Assembly (NCBI RefSeq): GCF_002914525.1
Contig: NZ_LODW01000043.1
Span: forward strand, 108,577 to 172,576
Reading direction: 5' to 3'
DNA: 64,000 nt
Source of the DNA: Rhizobium hidalgonense
GTDB lineage: Bacteria > Pseudomonadota > Alphaproteobacteria > Rhizobiales > Rhizobiaceae
A program made the position numbers and the translations under genes. The notes beneath the pieces were generated by a model. That model saw nothing but the letters and a program-made list of their open reading frames with translations, had not been told where the DNA came from and searched no databases. The number at the start of each line of letters is the position of its first letter. The first letter of the stretch is position 1. Positions 61,038-64,000 of the stretch are shown piece after piece.

Positions 61038-61304
61038 ATGAAGAAGCAGAGATTTACCGAAGAGCAGATTATTGCGGTGCTGAAGGAGCAGGAGGCTGGT
61101 GCGAAGGCAGCCGACCTCTGCCGCAAGCACGGGATTTCAGAAGCGACGTTTTACAACTGGAAGGCCAAATACGGCGGTATGGAAGTCTCCGAGGCGAAAC
61201 GGCTAAAGGCGCTTGAAGACGAGAACGCGAGACTGAAGAAGCTGCTGGCCGAGCAGTTGCTGGATGCGGCCGCGCTCCGCGAGCTTCTTGCAAAAAAATG
61301 GTAG
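61038..61304 (+). CDS. IS3-family transposase OrfA
   Basis: An 88-residue protein from ATG 61038. RFTEEQIIAVLKEQEAGAKA then ADLCRKHGISEATFYNWKAK is the classical IS3 OrfA helix-turn-helix, followed by a leucine-zipper-like helix (KRLKALEDENARLKKLLAEQ). It ends with an A7 run at 61292-61298, where IS3 elements shift frame by -1 to make the OrfAB transposase. OrfA is intact. The element is one of the IS3 subgroups common in rhizobia. Confidence 0.9.
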   Translation: MKKQRFTEEQIIAVLKEQEAGAKAADLCRKHGISEATFYNWKAKYGGMEVSEAKRLKALEDENARLKKLLAEQLLDAAALRELLAKKW

Positions 61305-61846
61305 GGCCTGCCGCCAAGCGCGAAGCCGTCACGCATCTGAAGGCCGTGATGGGTCTTTCGGAGCGGCGGGCCTGCCAGATCATATCCGCCGACCGCAAGA
61401 CGATCCGCTACCAGGCGAACCGACCGCCGGAGACGGAGTTGCGAGCAAAGCTGCGTGACCTTGCCAACGAGCGTCGGCGTTTCGGCTACCGGCGGCTGTT
61501 CGTGCTGCTTCGGCGGGAGGGAGAGCTGTCCGGGGTAAACCGCATCTACCGGCTCTATCGCGAGGAGGGTCTTTCCGTTCGCAAGCGTAAAGCCAGACGC
61601 CGTGCTGTCGGCACGCGTGCACCGATCCTGGTCGAAGCGAAGGCCAATGCCCGCTGGTCGCTGGACTTCGTGCACGACCAGTTTGCCTGCGGCAGACGAT
61701 TCCGCGTGCTCAACATTGTCGATGACGTGACGCGCGAATGCCTGGCAGCAATCCCGGACACCTCGATCTCCGGCCGCCGCGTCGCACGGGAGCTGACGAC
61801 GCTGATCGAACGACGTGGCAAGCCCGGAATGATCGTCTCCGACAAC

Positions 61847-63484
61847 GTCCTATAATCGGAATGAAACGCCGTTTTGGCAGCAGGTCGTTATCGCGTCGGT
61901 CTCCCGATGCGTTTGAATTATGATGTAGGCCCGGCCAATCGTCAACGAACGGTCTCTCCCATAACAAACACAGAGTACGCATGATCGCGGCTCTCACCGT
62001 CCTTAAGACGAGATCCTTTTTGCCGTCGAGCGGAAGGCCTGAACATTATCTACGAGGTCGCTGAGCAGCTCAACGCCTCCACGGCACTGTCAGAGAAGGG
62101 TCCTTCCGCTGTGGATCGTCCCTTCAAAGAAGGGGCGATAAGGTTCACCGCTTTTGATAACCGCATGTACGGTGCGGGCCATCTTGGCGGCGATTGCTGT
62201 TGACGCCTTGCGACGTAAATGGGTGTTGTGACGGTCCTTGGTGATGTATCGCTCGAACTTGTCGCGGAAGCTGTTGGCGCGCTGCAATATCGCGACTTGA
62301 GCTGCCATCCATAAGGTCCGCCTCAGCCGTGCATTTCCATATTTGGAGAGTTTGGTCTGGCCTCGAAACATTCCTGACTGGATTGTCGCAAGATCCATGC
62401 CGCAGAACTTCAGGAACTGGCGATGGTGTTGAAACCGGCGCAGGTCCCCAGCTTCTGCCATGATTGTCAGAGCATTGATTGGGCCAATGCCGGGGATTGT
62501 GCATAAGAGCTGGTAATCTGCGTTGTCCTTCAGCATCGCAACCGCACGCGCCTCGATCTCATTACGTTGGGCGATTAGGCTTCTGCCCTCGGCCAGGATC
62601 ATACGAAACATGCAGATAGCGTCAGAGTCCGGTGCAACTGGAAGGCCTATCGAACGGGCGGACGTTGCGTAAATATCTGCCAACAAACGCTCTTTGCCAA
62701 CTTTGCGACCAACCACCTCCCAGGCAGCTTTGATGAAAGCGTCCTTGTTCATGGCTGCGATGAAGTGCGGAGACGGAAACAGTTCAAGGAAAGCAAAGAA
62801 CCAGTCGCTGCGCGAACTGCGGTGGAAGCGATCCGCTTCAGGGAAATACAACGGCAGGTAATGCGTCAGAATCCGATGCCACAGTTCGGTCTTCGACCTT
62901 GAGATCATATCGTGGGTCTTCGACAACTCCTGAATGTCGTTGGTGCCGCGCATCAACGGGTCATGGTAGAACTGCTCGGCACCAATGGTCATCATATGGA
63001 GGATAACCTGGGCATCCTTTGGATCATTTTTATCCCAGGAATTATGCAGTGCCTCCCTGGTCCGAGCCAGTGCGATGGACGAGATCAATTTGATCTCGAA
63101 GCCCGCTAAGCCGAGCCGATATGCCAATGCGCGATGATAGTTTCCCGTTGCCTCAAAGGCGACACGGACAGGACGCTGATAGCTACGCAGCAGGCCGATG
63201 AGGCGATCGAACTCATCGAGATTGTTGAGCACGATCACTCGACGTCGACGCTTTTTGTCCGGTGCTTCGATCAGCACCTCGTGGCGTTCTTTGGAAACAT
63301 CGATAGCTGCCAGAACGGGGGTAAATGCGGTAATGTCACAATCGGTCATAGCCTGTCTCCTTTACAGTGTGGCTTCGCAAAACCACTGTGAGACCTGAGG
63401 CCTGGCTATGACCACCTGCTTCGCCTGATGGGGGCTACGCAGCTGGTCAAAGCCTCATTCAACGCAGACTTCCGAAGGTGTTAC
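61847..63484 (-). mobile_element. IS110-family insertion sequence inside IS3 OrfB
   Basis: A 1638-bp insert whose ends are defined by the OrfB codons GACAAC and GGCACC. No target duplication is visible, as usual for IS110. Short subterminal inverted repeats may be present: TCGGAA at 61856-61861 and TTCCGA at 63472-63477. Non-coding DNA is 243 bp beyond the transposase stop and 135 bp before its start; the longer downstream part suits the IS1111-type arrangement. One of these should encode the guide (bridge) RNA known for the family. Confidence 0.85.
62090..63349 (-). CDS. IS110-family DEDD transposase
   Basis: A 419-residue recombinase. The N-terminal RuvC-like DEDD domain begins TPVLAAIDVSKERHEVLIEA (first Asp), then VRVAFEATGNYHRALAYRLG (Glu), then NSWDKNDPKDAQVILHMM (Asp pair). 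The C-terminal Transposase_20 domain has LLCTIPGIGPINALTIMAEA and FCGMDLATIQSGMFRGQTKL with the Ser/Gly of the IS110 active site. Both domains are intact and the length is normal, so the element may be active. Such enzymes use a bridge RNA to choose target and donor sites. Confidence 0.92.
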   Translation of the reverse strand: MTDCDITAFTPVLAAIDVSKERHEVLIEAPDKKRRRRVIVLNNLDEFDRLIGLLRSYQRPVRVAFEATGNYHRALAYRLGLAGFEIKLISSIALARTREALHNSWDKNDPKDAQVILHMMTIGAEQFYHDPLMRGTNDIQELSKTHDMISRSKTELWHRILTHYLPLYFPEADRFHRSSRSDWFFAFLELFPSPHFIAAMNKDAFIKAAWEVVGRKVGKERLLADIYATSARSIGLPVAPDSDAICMFRMILAEGRSLIAQRNEIEARAVAMLKDNADYQLLCTIPGIGPINALTIMAEAGDLRRFQHHRQFLKFCGMDLATIQSGMFRGQTKLSKYGNARLRRTLWMAAQVAILQRANSFRDKFERYITKDRHNTHLRRKASTAIAAKMARTVHAVIKSGEPYRPFFEGTIHSGRTLL

Positions 63485-63714
63485 GGCACCGAACTCACCT
63501 CGAATGCTATCCTTGCTTGGTCGAAGGATCACAAGGTTGACTGGCACTACATCGCGCCGGGGAAGCCGATGCAGAACGGCTATGTCGAGAGCTTCAACGG
63601 CCGGATGCGCGACGAACTGCTCAACGAAAGCCTGTTCTTCGGTCTCGATCATGCCCGAAGCGCCATTGCCGAATGGGCGGACGACTACAATCCTGTTTCA
63701 TAACACCCATCTTT

Positions 63715-64000
63715 CTATGTCATTGAAAGAAATAGATTTTCCTGATCTGGAGGCGATCCCGCGGGGTGGCGAGGGTTCTTCCGTACACGATCGAGAATCT
63801 GACGTGCTTGCGGGGTCGCGAGTTTGGAACGGCTGAAGATCCATGGGCCATCGGGTAGCGGATGAGCCCCCTTAATATCGCCAGCCTCGGCCGCCAGACG
63901 CAGCGTCTTTGGCGATATCCCGAGTAACTTTGCCGCACCGCCCAGATTAAGCCATGGCTCAACCCCGTCGATCTGCGGACGGAAGACCGGAATCTTGCGA
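63715..64000 (-). CDS. C-terminal part of a recombinase-like protein with helix-turn-helix, cut by the window
   Basis: On the minus strand a frame is open from the window edge to TAG 63717-63715. It reads KIPVFRPQIDGVEPWLNLGG, AAKLLGISPKTLRLAAEAGD, IKGAHPLPDGPWIFSRSKLA, TPQARQILDRVRKNPRHPAG and ends QENLFLSMT. The AAKLLGISPKTLRLAAEAGD helix-turn-helix followed by HPLPDGPWIF is what I know from the C-terminus of rhizobial recombinase (resolvase-like) proteins. The catalytic part would lie beyond the window. The start is outside, so completeness cannot be judged. Confidence 0.55.
   Translation of the reverse strand, partial: RKIPVFRPQIDGVEPWLNLGGAAKLLGISPKTLRLAAEAGDIKGAHPLPDGPWIFSRSKLATPQARQILDRVRKNPRHPAGSPPDQENLFLSMT

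Larger units (their letters stand above)
61298..63690 (+). pseudogene. IS3-family OrfB, split by an IS110-family element and 3'-truncated
   Basis: The first part (61298-61846) reads REAVTHLKAVMGLSERRACQ, RRFGYRRLFVLLRREGELSG, RWSLDFVHDQFACGRRFRVL (first Asp of DDE), ending MIVSDN (second Asp). The second part begins exactly at 63485 with [20 protein letters not shown], then [20 protein letters not shown] (final Glu). The break lies between two codons with no lost base. The 3' end leaves the family after [10 protein letters not shown] (about 63690), so the element's right end is also gone. Confidence 0.9.

Noticed and set aside
1..64000. tRNA or rRNA genes
   Set aside because: No stretch with cloverleaf-type pairing and conserved tRNA boxes, or rRNA-like sequence, was noticed by eye; a covariance search would settle it.

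Overview
The window looks like part of a large conjugative plasmid of a rhizobium-type alphaproteobacterium (Rhizobium, Sinorhizobium or Agrobacterium group). The evidence is the high GC content and several families typical of rhizobial plasmids: DUF736, DUF1419, DUF1403, DUF7007, SyrB-like proteins, a methylase-helicase giant, and RcgA/RcgR. It also carries a complete VirB/VirD4 type IV secretion system and a VirC/VirD-like relaxosome operon. No repABC replication genes, rRNA or tRNA are visible.

Positions 1-19.5 kb look like a plasmid 'entry' or maintenance region. It holds a truncated TSUP transporter, a DUF3991/toprim protein, DUF1419, a 1695-residue DNA methylase-helicase (DarB-like), a NYN-domain protein with a BrnA-like protein, a ParB-like protein, an ArdC-type antirestriction protein, two SyrB-like proteins, a Phd/PemK toxin-antitoxin pair, DUF736, HU, and small proteins. 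Most genes are single units with long GC-rich leaders, some of them repeated. The ParB-like gene and the following DUF7007 gene carry apparent frameshifts.

Positions 19.48-20.55 kb contain no gene but are the most unusual part. A chain of perfect inverted repeats includes a 146-nt element that can fold into a five-way junction and a 22-bp perfect palindrome. It is followed by a 352-bp array of 44 degenerate octamers in strict 8-bp phase with a 160-bp higher-order repeat. A dead IS256-family element with a clean 8-bp target duplication sits at the edge of the array.

Positions 22-51.4 kb are the conjugation module. It contains virB1-B11 plus virD4 (23.5-37.9 kb), exported accessory proteins including three degenerate nuclease-fold paralogues (40.8-43.7 kb), ParA/VirC1-like, two small DNA-binding-like proteins and a relaxase (44.3-47.8 kb), then rcgR and rcgA (48.8-51.4 kb). 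A shared palindrome, TTATACYGMAGTRYAA, lies in front of the virB operon and at four other intergenic places, which suggests a common regulator.

Positions 51.5-64 kb are a graveyard of mobile DNA and broken genes. It holds halves of IS256-family elements around an intact ricin-type lectin gene, and a decayed recombinase/ScpB/DUF1403 cluster. It also holds a decayed cyclase-like TPR protein and a sulfatase-modifying-factor fragment fused to a relic of a second, Ti-plasmid-type virB1-virB2-virB3 operon. An IS21 fragment, an IS3 element split precisely by an IS110-family element, and the end of a further gene at the right edge complete the region.
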